DNA of 64,000 nt, from contig NZ_JZRB01000023.1 of NCBI RefSeq assembly GCF_000964085.1, forward strand, positions 60,724 to 124,723, given 5' to 3'. The notes beneath the pieces were generated by a model that was not told the origin of the DNA, did not search any database, and was given only the letters and a program-made list of their open reading frames with translations. Origin of the DNA: Luteibacter yeojuensis (GTDB lineage Bacteria > Pseudomonadota > Gammaproteobacteria > Xanthomonadales > Rhodanobacteraceae). Positions 17,884-28,026 of the stretch are shown in pieces (position 1 is the stretch's first letter; every line of letters starts with the position of its first letter). Made by a program: the position numbers and the translations under genes.

Positions 17884-18757
17884 CGCCAGCAGCTTCGTCG
17901 AAGCTCTCGGCATGCTGCGCCGGGCGGATGCGCGCACCGCGCGCCACGGCAAGGCCGTGGGTCAGTTCGGCGCCCAGCAGCACGATGATCGACGCGTAAT
18001 ACACCCACGTGAGTAGCACCACGATGGCCCCCGCGGGGCCGTAGGCACCACCAATGCTGGCACGGTCGATGTAAAGGCTAATGAGGAACTTGCCCGCGAC
18101 GAACAGCAGCGCGGTAAGAACGCCACCGCGCGCGGCATCGCGCCAGGCGATCTGGGCATCGGGCAGTATCCGGTACATCGCGCCGAACGCGATGACGAAC
18201 ACGCCGAACGCGATCACGGCTTCCACGACCTGCCATGCCACCGTATCGCCGGGGATCAACGCCTGGATGAGGCTGCTGACCACGAACGAAATGATGAGCA
18301 GGAACGCGATGCCCACCAGCAGGCCGAAGGCCCGCGCACGCGTGCTCAGCCAGCCGGCCATGGCGGCACCTGGCTTGGCACGGATCTTCCACACCCGGTT
18401 GATGGTGGATTGCAGCTGGGCGAACACGGCCGAGGCCGAGAACAACGTGACGCACAGGCCGATGATGCCGACGACATTACCCAGCCGTGGCCGTTGTTGC
18501 GCGTTATCGATGACCAGCTTGACCGCACCGGCGCCCTGCTGGCCGATGACGGTGGTAAGGCTTTCGACGAGTTGCGCCTGCCACTGGTCGCCCAATGCGG
18601 AGAGTATCCACAGCAGCAACACCAGCAGCGGCGCGAACGAGAGCGCCGAATAAAACGACAACGCCGCCGCGCGGGTCATCAGCTCGTCGTCGCTGAAGCC
18701 GTTGGTGGCGGTGATGATGGCTTTCTTCGTGAGGGTGAACCAGCGTCGCAGTAGCAT
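17801..18757 (-). CDS. YihY/virulence factor BrkB family membrane protein
   Basis: A 318-residue inner-membrane protein with six or so membrane helices. It has the BrkB/YihY hallmarks SDDELMTRAAALSFYSALSFAPLLVLLL near residues 22-48, and GPAGAIVVLLTWVYYASIIVLLGAELTH near 245-272. Function is uncertain, although the family was once annotated as ribonuclease BN. There is no clear ribosome site before the ATG, and a hairpin with a T-run lies directly upstream. The C-terminal 45 residues are proline/alanine-rich and lie in the 83-base overlap with the acyltransferase gene. Confidence 0.9.
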   Translation of the reverse strand: MLLRRWFTLTKKAIITATNGFSDDELMTRAAALSFYSALSFAPLLVLLLWILSALGDQWQAQLVESLTTVIGQQGAGAVKLVIDNAQQRPRLGNVVGIIGLCVTLFSASAVFAQLQSTINRVWKIRAKPGAAMAGWLSTRARAFGLLVGIAFLLIISFVVSSLIQALIPGDTVAWQVVEAVIAFGVFVIAFGAMYRILPDAQIAWRDAARGGVLTALLFVAGKFLISLYIDRASIGGAYGPAGAIVVLLTWVYYASIIVLLGAELTHGLAVARGARIRPAQHAESFDEAAGVSQPPPARAPAETGAGAASGWLDRKSP

Positions 18758-18763
18758 CGTTCG

Positions 18764-18794
18764 AAAAGGGGCAGGGGCCGCATGGCCCCCGCCC
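18764..18794 (-). terminator. intrinsic terminator after the CsbD-like gene
   Basis: On the minus strand, an 11-base stem (one mismatch) with a GCAT-type loop is followed by CC and four Ts. The arms are at 18769-18779 and 18784-18794. It sits between the CsbD stop and the BrkB start, so it may end or attenuate the CsbD transcript. Confidence 0.5.
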
Positions 18795-18803
18795 GTGCCT
18801 TCG

Positions 18804-18983
18804 TCAGTGACGGTTATCGCGCGCCTTGTCGGCGGCCTTGCCCACTTCCTTCTGCACCTTGCCCGCGTTCTTCTCGATATTGCCGGCCGCTTCCTTCGCG
18901 TGGTTGCCCGTGATCTTGCCAGCGGCTTCCTTCATGGCGCCCTTCACTTCGTGTTTCATGCCTTCGGTGCGGTTCTTGTCCAT
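18804..18983 (-). CDS. CsbD family stress-response protein
   Basis: A 59-residue, very hydrophilic Lys/Ala/Glu/Asn-rich protein: MDKNRTEGMKHEVKGAMKE, then AAGKITGNHAKEAAGNIEKN. This matches the CsbD-like fold of small, abundant stress proteins (general stress or sigma-controlled in other bacteria). The frame is open upstream, but this ATG begins the family-like sequence. It precedes BrkB in the same direction, with a terminator-like hairpin between. Confidence 0.88.
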   Translation of the reverse strand: MDKNRTEGMKHEVKGAMKEAAGKITGNHAKEAAGNIEKNAGKVQKEVGKAADKARDNRH

Positions 18984-19108
18984 GGGGTTTCCTCGGGTTG
19001 CCCTGCGGGTTCGCAGTGCATGTGGTTTACCCGTTCGGGCCATTACAGGCGTGTGAAGCAGGCGCGAGGCGGCGTTCACCACGGCGCTGCGAGACGCTAC
19101 GATGGCGC

Positions 19109-20431
19109 ATGTTCTTTCCGCTCCCCAAGACGGCCACGGCGCCGTTCTGCCCGGCCGAGGTCGCCGGCTCCATCGTCGTGCCGCAGGAACTTCCGTGGTG
19201 GAAGAAGGCGCTTCGGTTCGCGGGGCCCGGGCTGCTCGTTTCGGTGGGCTACATGGACCCGGGCAATTGGGCCACCGACATCGAGGCAGGCTCGCGCTTC
19301 GGCTACCGGCTGTTGTTCGTGGTGTTGCTGTCGAGCCTTGCCGCCATGCTGTTGCAATGCCTGGCCGCGCGCCTTGGTATCGCCACGCGGAAAGACCTCG
19401 CCCAGCTTTCCAGCCAGCGCTACCCCAAGGCGATCGGGCGCATCCAGTGGGTGTTCGCCGAGATTTCCATCATCGCGTGCGACCTGGCCGAGGTGCTGGG
19501 CAGCGCGCTTGCGTTCAAGCTGTTGTTCGGCGTGTCGCTGCCCGTTGGCGTGGCGCTGACCGCGCTCGATACGTTCCTGGTGCTTGGCCTGCAGGGGCAG
19601 GGGTTTCGCCGCGTGGAGTCCATCATCCTTGGCCTGGTCGGCACCATCGGCATCTGTTTCGTGGTGCAGTTGTTCCTCGTCGGGCCCGACTGGCACGCGG
19701 TGGCGGCAGGCTTCGTGCCGTCGCTGCACGCGCTCGACAGCCGCGAGCCGCTTTACCTTGCCATTGGCATCCTTGGCGCCACCATCATGCCGCACAACCT
19801 CTACCTGCATTCGTCCATCGTGCAGACGCGTGCGGTGTCGGGCGAGCAGGGCAAACGGGCCGCCATCCGCCTCACGCGCGTCGACACCATCGTCTCGCTG
19901 GCGCTTGCGCTGCTCATCAACGCCAGCATCCTCATCGTCGCAGCCGGTGCGTTCCACGCCACGGGGCGGCACGACGTGGCCGATATCGGCGATGCCTACC
20001 AGTTGCTCGCACCCATCGCGGGCACGACCATCGCCTCCGTCGCGTTCGCGGTGGGTTTGTTCGCATCGGGCCAGAGCTCGACGTTTACTGGCACCATCGC
20101 GGGCCAAGTCATCATGGATGGCTTCCTGCAGCTTAAGATCCCTTGCTGGCAGCGGCGCCTGGTCACGCGCGGGCTGGCTATCGTCCCGGCGTTCATCGGG
20201 GTGGTGACGCTGGGTGACAGCGCCATCGGCACGTTGCTCGTGGCCAGCCAGGTGGTGCTCAGCGTGCAGTTGCCGTTCGCCATGTACCCGCTTATCCGCT
20301 TTACCGACGACAAGGCGCTGATGGGCCGGTTCGCCAATGCGTGGTGGGTGTCGGCGTCGGCATGGGCGCTCTTTGTCGCCATCTCGGGTGCGAACGCCTG
20401 GCTGGTCGCCCAGGTGGCTGGCTTGGCATGA
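19109..20431 (+). CDS. mntH: Nramp-family divalent metal (Mn/Fe) transporter
   Basis: A 440-residue transporter with about eleven membrane segments. The Nramp metal-site motifs are present: SVGYMDPGNWATDI in TM1 (DPGN) and TIMPHNLYLHSSIVQTR in TM6 (MPH). Length and motifs fit MntH-type proton-coupled Mn2+/Fe2+ importers. The ATG used is where conservation begins; the frame is open 37 codons upstream. I did not find a convincing MntR/Fur operator or manganese riboswitch in the 125 bases upstream. Confidence 0.93.
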   Translation: MFFPLPKTATAPFCPAEVAGSIVVPQELPWWKKALRFAGPGLLVSVGYMDPGNWATDIEAGSRFGYRLLFVVLLSSLAAMLLQCLAARLGIATRKDLAQLSSQRYPKAIGRIQWVFAEISIIACDLAEVLGSALAFKLLFGVSLPVGVALTALDTFLVLGLQGQGFRRVESIILGLVGTIGICFVVQLFLVGPDWHAVAAGFVPSLHALDSREPLYLAIGILGATIMPHNLYLHSSIVQTRAVSGEQGKRAAIRLTRVDTIVSLALALLINASILIVAAGAFHATGRHDVADIGDAYQLLAPIAGTTIASVAFAVGLFASGQSSTFTGTIAGQVIMDGFLQLKIPCWQRRLVTRGLAIVPAFIGVVTLGDSAIGTLLVASQVVLSVQLPFAMYPLIRFTDDKALMGRFANAWWVSASAWALFVAISGANAWLVAQVAGLA

Positions 20432-20502
20432 CACCGGGCACACGCGGGCGTCACGCAGTGGCCCGCTAGGCTCCGCCATCGACGACACCGAAGGCCCGCG
20501 AC

Positions 20503-20685
20503 GTGACCAAGCGCCCCACTTCCCCCGAACCGGAAGAAACCCCGAACACCCCGCGCCCTGAGATGCCTGGCTATGACCAGTCGCGGAGCCAGCCCGAGGA
20601 AACGCCGCCACACCCATACCAGCCCGAGGGCGGTGACGGCCGTCCTGTCGTGGAGCCCGAGGCGCTGGCCATCCGCATTCCCTGA
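20503..20685 (+). CDS. small proline/glutamate-rich hypothetical protein
   Basis: A possible 60-residue protein with a GTG start (MTKRPTSPEPEETPNTPRPE). It is rich in Pro, Glu and Thr and contains a partial internal repeat (PEETPNTP and PEETPPHP). It is likely disordered and no family is recognised. It lies 71 bases after mntH and about 40 bases before a strong bidirectional terminator, which fits a real transcript end. Confidence 0.45.
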   Translation: MTKRPTSPEPEETPNTPRPEMPGYDQSRSQPEETPPHPYQPEGGDGRPVVEPEALAIRIP

Positions 20686-20723
20686 GGGTGCATGTGGGGC
20701 GCACCCTATCCTGGCCCGGCAAC

Positions 20724-20753
20724 AAAAAGGCCCGCCAATGGCGGGCCTTTTTT
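20724..20753. terminator. bidirectional intrinsic terminator
   Basis: A perfect 13-base stem (arms 20724-20736 and 20740-20752) with an AAT loop, starting in As and ending in Ts on both strands. It can stop the plus transcript from mntH and the small P/E-rich gene as well as the minus transcript of the 53-residue peptide gene. Confidence 0.85.
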
Positions 20754-20770
20754 ATAGCTGCGCGTTGTTC

Positions 20771-20852
20771 GTAGGAGCGGCCGGGGCCACAAGCCTTGGG
20801 TAGCGCGGACTGGGTGCTGCCGCCGGAGGCGGTGCAGCCAGGGCGCCCCTAC
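20771..20852. repeat. degenerate REP-like palindrome
   Basis: It begins GTAGGAGCGGCC and ends GGGCGCCCCTAC, an imperfect inverted pair like the REP elements at 33.8, 37.8 and 41.2 kb. It lies between the terminator and the convergent small peptide gene. More decayed than the other copies. Confidence 0.4.
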
Positions 20853-20865
20853 GGCAGGGCGCGGC

Positions 20866-21027
20866 TTAGACGGCGTCGGAGCTCAGGCGGCTGGCGACTT
20901 CGCCGAGCCAGTCGTAACCGTCCATCTCGCCGCCGAAGAGGTCGAGGCCGCTGGTGGCTTCCGAGAGGTGGTAGCCCGCGGTGTATTCGAAGGTGGTGAT
21001 GCCGTATTCGTTGCGAAGTTCGTTCAT
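20866..21027 (-). CDS. 53-residue acidic peptide, unknown (precursor-like)
   Basis: It starts at an ATG with GGGAG about nine bases upstream. The peptide MNELRNEYGITTFEYTAGYH continues LSEATSGLDLFGGEMDGYDW and ends SRLSSDAV. It is acidic, aromatic-rich and has a Gly-Gly near residue 34, somewhat like the leader/core division of ribosomal peptide precursors. However, no modification enzyme, protease or exporter gene is nearby, so this is only a resemblance. No family is recognised. Upstream (to the right) lies a long, AT-richer non-coding region likely to contain its promoter. Confidence 0.5.
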   Translation of the reverse strand: MNELRNEYGITTFEYTAGYHLSEATSGLDLFGGEMDGYDWLGEVASRLSSDAV

Positions 21028-22632
<1,605 letters not shown>

Positions 22633-22640
22633 GCGCCCCG

Positions 22641-23057
22641 ATGAACGATACGATCGACCTGATCCGCCGCTACTACGATGCCTTCAACCGCGGCGACTGG
22701 GCCGGCATGCTCGCCCTGCTCGACGAGCACGTGGCCCACGACGTGAACCAGGGCGGCCGCGAAACCGGCCGCGCCCGCTTCGCCGCCTTCCTGGAGCGCA
22801 TGAACGTCAGCTACAGCGAGCAGCTGAAGAACATCGTGGTGATGGTGAACGAGAAGGGCGACCGCGCGGCAGCGGAATACGTGGTGCACGGTGAGTACAA
22901 GGCCACCGACGAGGGCCTGCCGCTGGCCCAGGGCCAGACCTACGTGCTGCCGGGCGGTGCGTTCTTCGACGTGGCGGGCGGCAGGATCCTGCGCGTCAGC
23001 AATTACTACAACCTGGAAGACTGGCTCGCCCAGGTGCGCCGCATCGATGTCGATTGA
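22641..23057 (+). CDS. SnoaL/NTF2-like ketosteroid-isomerase-related protein
   Basis: A 138-residue protein starting 8 bases after frmA. It has the NTF2-like alpha+beta cone pattern: IRRYYDAFNRGDWAGMLALLDEHVAHDVN, then RARFAAFLERMN and a strand-rich second half ending RVSNYYNLEDWLAQV. Such domains bind small molecules or act as isomerases; the function here is unknown. The tight spacing after the formaldehyde dehydrogenase gene suggests one transcript. Confidence 0.85.
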   Translation: MNDTIDLIRRYYDAFNRGDWAGMLALLDEHVAHDVNQGGRETGRARFAAFLERMNVSYSEQLKNIVVMVNEKGDRAAAEYVVHGEYKATDEGLPLAQGQTYVLPGGAFFDVAGGRILRVSNYYNLEDWLAQVRRIDVD

Positions 23058-23127
23058 GGCCCTTGCGCCTTGAACCCTGGCCGGTGGGGCCGCAGGTCAT
23101 CTTGCGACCCCACCCCCAAGGAAAGGC

Positions 23128-24114
23128 ATGGCCTGGACCAACCCGTATTTCGACGCGAGCAAGGCGCACCATGCCCGCGATGGCTTCCGTAACCTCGAGC
23201 CGGAAACCCGCGAGCCCGGCGGCCTGAAGCGCTGGCGCCGCGAGCGCAAGGAGCAGCAGCTGCCACGCCCGCCCGCCGAGGGCTACGAAGCGTTCACCCG
23301 CCGCTGGTGGCAACCGGCGGATTTCGCCGGCACTGGCGACGCCGCCTGGTGGCTGGGCCATGCCACCACGCTGGTACGCCGCCAGGGCCTGACGGTCATC
23401 ACCGACCCCGTGCTGGGCAAGCGTGCCTCGCCGCTATCGTTCGCCGGCCCGCTGCGCCGCACGCCCACGCCGGTCGAGGCGGCCGCGCTGCCGCGGATCG
23501 ACGTGGTGGTGATCTCGCACAACCATTACGACCACCTCGATCGCGCCAGCGTCCACGCCATCGCGCGGCGGTTCCCCAAGGCCGTGTTCCTCGTGCCGCT
23601 GGGCCTGAAGCGCTGGTTCGACAAGGAGCGCATCGGCAACGTGCGCGAACTGGACTGGTGGGCGTCGACGGAAGTGGGCGGTGCCACCTTCACCTTCGTA
23701 CCCGCGCGGCACTGGAGCGCGCGGTCGTTGTGGGACCGTAACCGTTCGCTGTGGGGCGGGTGGGTGATGGCGCAGGGCGGTTTCCGTTTCTGGTTCGCGG
23801 GCGATACCGGCTATTCCGAAAACCTGGCCGAGATCGGCCGCCGTGCCGGGCCCATCGACCTTGCCGCCATCCCCATTGGCGCCTATGCGCCGCGGTGGTT
23901 CATGCATGGGCAACACGTCGACCCGGCCCAGGCCGTGCAACTGCACCGGGAGGTTGGCGTGGGCCGTTCCATCGCCATCCACTGGGGGGTGTTCGAACTG
24001 GCGGATGATCAACTGGATGAACCGCCGCGATTGCTCGGCGAAGCGCTGGCGGCGCAGGGCATGCAGCCCAGTGAATTCATGCTGCTCAACATCGGCGGGC
24101 GTATTGCGCTTTAA
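23128..24114 (+). CDS. MBL-fold metallo-hydrolase (NAPE-PLD-like)
   Basis: A 328-residue metallo-beta-lactamase-fold protein. Metal ligands are visible in SHNHYDHLDR (HxHxDH-type motif), VPARHWSAR, FAGDTGYSEN and IAIHWGVFEL. The overall plan (N-terminal YFDASKAHHARDGFRNLEP, then WWLGHATTLV) resembles the NAPE-phospholipase D/UlaG-like group. Such enzymes hydrolyse phosphodiester or lactone bonds; the bacterial substrate is not known. It is probably the third gene of the frmA transcript, with a 70-base gap before it. Confidence 0.9.
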   Translation: MAWTNPYFDASKAHHARDGFRNLEPETREPGGLKRWRRERKEQQLPRPPAEGYEAFTRRWWQPADFAGTGDAAWWLGHATTLVRRQGLTVITDPVLGKRASPLSFAGPLRRTPTPVEAAALPRIDVVVISHNHYDHLDRASVHAIARRFPKAVFLVPLGLKRWFDKERIGNVRELDWWASTEVGGATFTFVPARHWSARSLWDRNRSLWGGWVMAQGGFRFWFAGDTGYSENLAEIGRRAGPIDLAAIPIGAYAPRWFMHGQHVDPAQAVQLHREVGVGRSIAIHWGVFELADDQLDEPPRLLGEALAAQGMQPSEFMLLNIGGRIAL

Positions 24115-24143
24115 TAGGCGCCCATTGATCCAGGCCCTGCCCG

Positions 24144-24356
24144 ATGCCGTCGCAAACCTTCCAGCTCGAAGGCGAATACGTTGAACTCAACCAGCTGCTG
24201 AAGCTTGCCGGCATCGCCGCGAGCGGCGGCGAGGGCAAGCACCTCGTGGCCGACGGGCTGGTGACGGTGGATGGCGTGCTGGAGTTGCGCAAGACCTGCA
24301 AGATACGCGCAGGGCAGGTTGTCGCCATCGACGATGAAGTGATCCGGGTGGTGTAA
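24144..24356 (+). CDS. S4-domain RNA-binding protein (YbcJ-like)
   Basis: A 70-residue protein that is essentially one S4 RNA-binding domain: FQLEGEYVELNQLLKLAGIA, then GKHLVADGLVTVDGVLELRK and AGQVVAIDDEVIRVV. This fits the YbcJ/YaaA-type short S4 proteins. It ends directly before a strong hairpin terminator, which marks the end of the transcript. Confidence 0.9.
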   Translation: MPSQTFQLEGEYVELNQLLKLAGIAASGGEGKHLVADGLVTVDGVLELRKTCKIRAGQVVAIDDEVIRVV

Positions 24357-24390
24357 AAAAAAACCGGCGCCGCGAGGCGCCGGTTTTCTT
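24355..24390. terminator. bidirectional intrinsic terminator
   Basis: An 11-base perfect stem (24361-24371 and 24376-24386, loop GCGA) lies between the S4-protein stop and the stop of the convergent secreted peptide gene. On the minus strand it is followed by nine Ts, on the plus strand by four, so it serves both genes, more strongly the minus one. Confidence 0.85.
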
Positions 24391-24407
24391 CGTGCATGCG
24401 CTGGCTG

Positions 24408-24677
24408 TTACATGCCGGCGGAAGAAGACTTGGCCGGCTCGGAACCCGAGCTTTCGGTGCTGCTCTTCTTGGCCTTGTGCTTCTTGTGGGTGGACTTCAT
24501 GGCACCGTTCTCGCTGCCGGTCTTGTCCATCTTCGAGCTGCTGCCCTGCGTGGGCGTGGCGGCGGTGGAGGCCGGCGTCGGCGAGGCCTGCTGCGAAGCA
24601 CTATCCTGCGCGAAAGCCGCGCCGCTCACGAGGGTGCAACCGGCAACCATGGCGAGGATCAGTTTCGTGTTGCGCAT
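24408..24677 (-). CDS. small secreted Ser/Lys-rich protein
   Basis: An 89-residue protein with a clear signal peptide (MRNTKLILAMVAGCTLVSGA, cleavage near AFAQ, residue 24). The mature part is low-complexity, rich in Ser, Thr, Ala and Gln, with a strongly basic patch STHKKHKAKKSS. This resembles small periplasmic acid-shock-type or disordered proteins, but no family is firmly recognised. AGGAGAGA lies about seven bases before the ATG. The 208 bases upstream contain no gene. Confidence 0.75.
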   Translation of the reverse strand: MRNTKLILAMVAGCTLVSGAAFAQDSASQQASPTPASTAATPTQGSSSKMDKTGSENGAMKSTHKKHKAKKSSTESSGSEPAKSSSAGM

Positions 24678-24885
24678 GACGAGTCTCTCCTGGAACTTTG
24701 ATAAGTGAGCGCCTTGGGTTCATGGCGGCCATGCCTGGCGCGGAGGCTTGGCCGGTCGGTGATGACGCTATCGCTTTTCGCATGAACAAAGTGGGTCTGG
24801 GTCTGCAGTTCCTAGGCATCCATTCAGCTGCACATTACATCTCGTTAAGTGACGGCGAAGAACTTGCGACGTGAGCGGTGCGTCG

Positions 24886-27800
24886 CTATTGGAAATCCCG
24901 CGATACCGAACCAAGCGCCGGCAACAGGTCACTGAAATCGAGCAGGCGGTGTGCCACGAGATGGCGCACGCCGTCGATGGCTTGCCATTGCCCGTCGACG
25001 GCAAGCAACACGGCATCGAGCAACGCCTGGCGGCAGGCTTCGGCCACCTTGGGGCGCACGATGACATTGACCTGGCCGGTTTCGTCCTCGAGGGTGACGA
25101 ACGTGATGCCACTGGCGGTTTGCGGGCGTTGCCGCACGGTGACGAGGCCGGCATGGCGCAGCCACGCGCCGTTGCGAACGGCCTCCATTTCCCGCGCGCG
25201 GCGCACGCGCCGCGACTGCAAGTTCTTGCGAACCAGTGCCAGTGGGTGGCCGGTTAGCGAAAGGCCGTGCGTGGCGTAGTCGGCGAAAACGTTTTCAGCC
25301 TGGGTGGGCGGGCGCAGGGTGGTGCGTTCTTCCGAAACCGCATGGAGCAGGGGCAAGTCGCGTTCGATGCCGGCGCTTTCCCAGCGCGCGCGGTGGCGGT
25401 GGCCACTCAGCGTGCGCAGGGCGCCGGCGTCGGCCAGCCGCTCGCGTTCGAAACGGTTGAGGCTGGCCCGGCTGGCCAGGTCGGCCAGGTCGCGCAGCGG
25501 TGCCTGCCCACGTGCGGCCGCGATGCGCGCGCCCAGGTCGGCCGAGAGGCCACTGATCATGCGCAGCCCCAGGCGCAAGGCATGGGCGCTGGGTTTTTTC
25601 GGCAACGGCTCGAGCGTGCAATCCCACGCGCTGGCGGTGACATCCGGCGGCCGCACTTCCACGCCGTGGCGGCGCAGGTCGGCCACGAGCTGTGCCGGTG
25701 CGTAAAAACCCATGGGCTGGCTGTTGAGCAATGCGCAGGTGAACACCGCCGGGTGGTGGCATTTCAGGTATGACGACGCGTACGCGATGAGCGCGAAACC
25801 CGCCGCGTGCGATTCGGGGAAACCGTAGCTGCCGAAACCCTGGATCTGGTCGATGATCTGCTGGGTGAACTCCGGCGAGTACTTGTTCTTCGCCATGTTG
25901 CGGCGGATCTTCGGCTCGAACTTCTGCAGGCCGCCGCGGCGTTTCCACGCGGCCATGGAGCGGCGCAGTTCATCCGATTCGCCCGGGGAGAAGTCAGCCA
26001 CCACCTGTAACAGGTGCATCACCTGTTCCTGGAAGATGGGCACGCCCAGCGTGCGCTCCAGCACAGGGCGCACGTCGTGTTCGTAGACGATGCTTTCGGG
26101 CGGCAGTTTCCGCCGTTGCAGGTAGGGGTGCACCATGCCGCCCTGGATGGGGCCGGGGCGCACGATGGCCACCTGGATCACCAGGTCGTAGTACCGCGCC
26201 GGGCGCAGGCGCGGCAGCATCGACATCTGCGCGCGCGATTCGATCTGGAAGACACCGACGGTATCGGCCGCCTGGATCATGGCGTAGGTGCCGGGGTCGT
26301 CCATGGGGATGTCGGCAAGGCGGCGGTAATCCGGGCCATCGTGCAGGCGCAGCAGGTCGATGGCCTTGCGCATGCAGGTGAGCATGCCCAGTGCCAGGCA
26401 ATCCACCTTCAGCAGCTTCATGGTTTCCAGGTCATCCTTGTCCCACTGGATGATGGTGCGCTCGTCCATGGCCGCGTTTTCCACGGGCACCAGGTGGTGC
26501 AGGGGTGTATCGGAAATGACGAAGCCGCCCACGTGCTGGGAAAGATGCCGCGGCATGCCGTTGAGTTCCTCCACCAGCACCACGAGCTGGCGGATGGTGC
26601 GGCTGGCGATGTCAAAGCCGCGCTCGGCCAGGCGCACCGTGATGGGCACCTCGCCGTGCGCATGCGAATACGCGCGGCTGAGCTGGTCGAGCTGATCCTC
26701 GGACAGGCCCAGCGCACGGCCCACGTCGCGCGCGGCACTCTTGCGCCGGTAGCTGATGACGGTGGCGGCCAGCGCGGCGCGTTCGCGGCCGTATTTGTTG
26801 AAGACGTATTGCAGCACCTCCTCGCGGCGCTCGTGTTCGAAATCCACGTCGATGTCGGGCGGCTCGTCGCGCTCGATTGAGATGAAACGCTCGAACAGCG
26901 TGCTGGTCTGGTCGGGGTTCACCTCGGTGATGCCGAGGCAGAAGCACACCACCGAGTTGGCGGCCGAGCCACGGCCCTGGCAGAGGATCTGCTTCGAGCG
27001 CGCGAAGCGGACGATGTCGTGCACGGTGAGGAAGAATGCCTCGTACCGCATGGTGGCGACGAGGGCGAGTTCTTTCTCGATGCGCTCGGGCAGCGTGGAG
27101 GGAATGCCTTCCGGCCAGCGCGTGGCCGCGCCTTCCCATGTCAGCTGGCGCAGGTAGCCGGTGGCGTCCATGCCCTCGGGCACCAGTTCGCGCGGGTACA
27201 CATAGTTGATGCCGCGGATATCGAAGCCGGTACAGCGTGCGGCCACCACCTGGGTCTCGGCGAGAAGATCCGGGGGATGGATGCGGGCCAGGGTGTCGCG
27301 CCGGCGCAGGTGGCGCTCGCCGTTGGGGAACAGTGCCGCGCCCGCGTCGGCGAGTGGGCGGTTGACGCGGATGGCGGTCATCACATCCTGCAGTGCGCGG
27401 CGGCGGCGCAGGTGCATGTGCACGTCGCCGGCGGCGACGCAGGGCAGGGCATGCCGCGCGCCGAGTTCGCGCAGCGCGGCCAGCTCGGCGTCGTCGTGCT
27501 GGCCGCGGTGCAGTTCCACGGCCAGCCAGGCGCGGCCGGCGAAATGGCGCGCCACCCAGGCGGCGCGTTCATCATGCGTGGCTTCGCTGGTGGCCTGCCA
27601 GGGGCCGGGCGCCCATAGCAGGCACAGGCCTTCGGCGAGGGTTTCCAGGTCGGCGCGGTGGATAACGTAGTGGCCCTTGCGTGCACGGCGCCGCGCGAGC
27701 GTGATGAGGCGGCACAGCTCGGTGTAGCCGGCCTGGTTTTCCACGAGCAACACCACCACGGTGCCATCGGCGAGGCGGAATTCGCTGCCGACGATGAGCG

Positions 27801-28026
27801 GCAGCGCCATCTCCAGCGAGGCCTCCAGTGCGCGGACAATGCCCGACAGCGAACACTCGTCGGTGATGGCCAGTGCCGTGTAGCCCAGTTCCTTCGCGCG
27901 GTCGAACAGTTCGCGCGCGCTCGATGCGCCGCGCTGGAAGCTGAAATCGCTTAGCGCGTGCAGTTCGGCGTAGGCGGGGATGGCGACATCGCCGTCGTTG
28001 GCCGGGAGCTCAGGCGAACCAGCCAT
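24886..28026 (-). CDS. dnaE2: error-prone DNA polymerase DnaE2
   Basis: A 1046-residue C-family polymerase. An N-terminal PHP domain (YAELHALSDFSFQRGASSARELF, ITDECSLSG) precedes the polymerase core (GRGSAANSVVCFCLGIT, DIDVDFEHERREEVLQYV, VKVDCLALGMLTCM-like VDCLALGMLTCM), helix-hairpin-helix repeats and a C-terminal OB domain (GLVTVRQRPQTASGITFVTLEDETG). It performs translesion synthesis with ImuA and ImuB after DNA damage. The start at 28026 is supported by GGTGGA seven bases upstream; it overlaps imuB by 17 bases. It is the last gene of the lexA-imuA-imuB-dnaE2 cassette. Confidence 0.96.
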   Translation of the reverse strand: MAGSPELPANDGDVAIPAYAELHALSDFSFQRGASSARELFDRAKELGYTALAITDECSLSGIVRALEASLEMALPLIVGSEFRLADGTVVVLLVENQAGYTELCRLITLARRRARKGHYVIHRADLETLAEGLCLLWAPGPWQATSEATHDERAAWVARHFAGRAWLAVELHRGQHDDAELAALRELGARHALPCVAAGDVHMHLRRRRALQDVMTAIRVNRPLADAGAALFPNGERHLRRRDTLARIHPPDLLAETQVVAARCTGFDIRGINYVYPRELVPEGMDATGYLRQLTWEGAATRWPEGIPSTLPERIEKELALVATMRYEAFFLTVHDIVRFARSKQILCQGRGSAANSVVCFCLGITEVNPDQTSTLFERFISIERDEPPDIDVDFEHERREEVLQYVFNKYGRERAALAATVISYRRKSAARDVGRALGLSEDQLDQLSRAYSHAHGEVPITVRLAERGFDIASRTIRQLVVLVEELNGMPRHLSQHVGGFVISDTPLHHLVPVENAAMDERTIIQWDKDDLETMKLLKVDCLALGMLTCMRKAIDLLRLHDGPDYRRLADIPMDDPGTYAMIQAADTVGVFQIESRAQMSMLPRLRPARYYDLVIQVAIVRPGPIQGGMVHPYLQRRKLPPESIVYEHDVRPVLERTLGVPIFQEQVMHLLQVVADFSPGESDELRRSMAAWKRRGGLQKFEPKIRRNMAKNKYSPEFTQQIIDQIQGFGSYGFPESHAAGFALIAYASSYLKCHHPAVFTCALLNSQPMGFYAPAQLVADLRRHGVEVRPPDVTASAWDCTLEPLPKKPSAHALRLGLRMISGLSADLGARIAAARGQAPLRDLADLASRASLNRFERERLADAGALRTLSGHRHRARWESAGIERDLPLLHAVSEERTTLRPPTQAENVFADYATHGLSLTGHPLALVRKNLQSRRVRRAREMEAVRNGAWLRHAGLVTVRQRPQTASGITFVTLEDETGQVNVIVRPKVAEACRQALLDAVLLAVDGQWQAIDGVRHLVAHRLLDFSDLLPALGSVSRDFQ

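Noticed and set aside
18984..19108. Manganese riboswitch or MntR/Fur site before mntH
   Set aside because: No conserved riboswitch core or palindrome of the expected kind could be recognised by eye.
24845..24885. Sigma-E-like GAACTT at 24850
   Set aside because: No matching -10 element at 16-17 bases and no plus-strand gene downstream.
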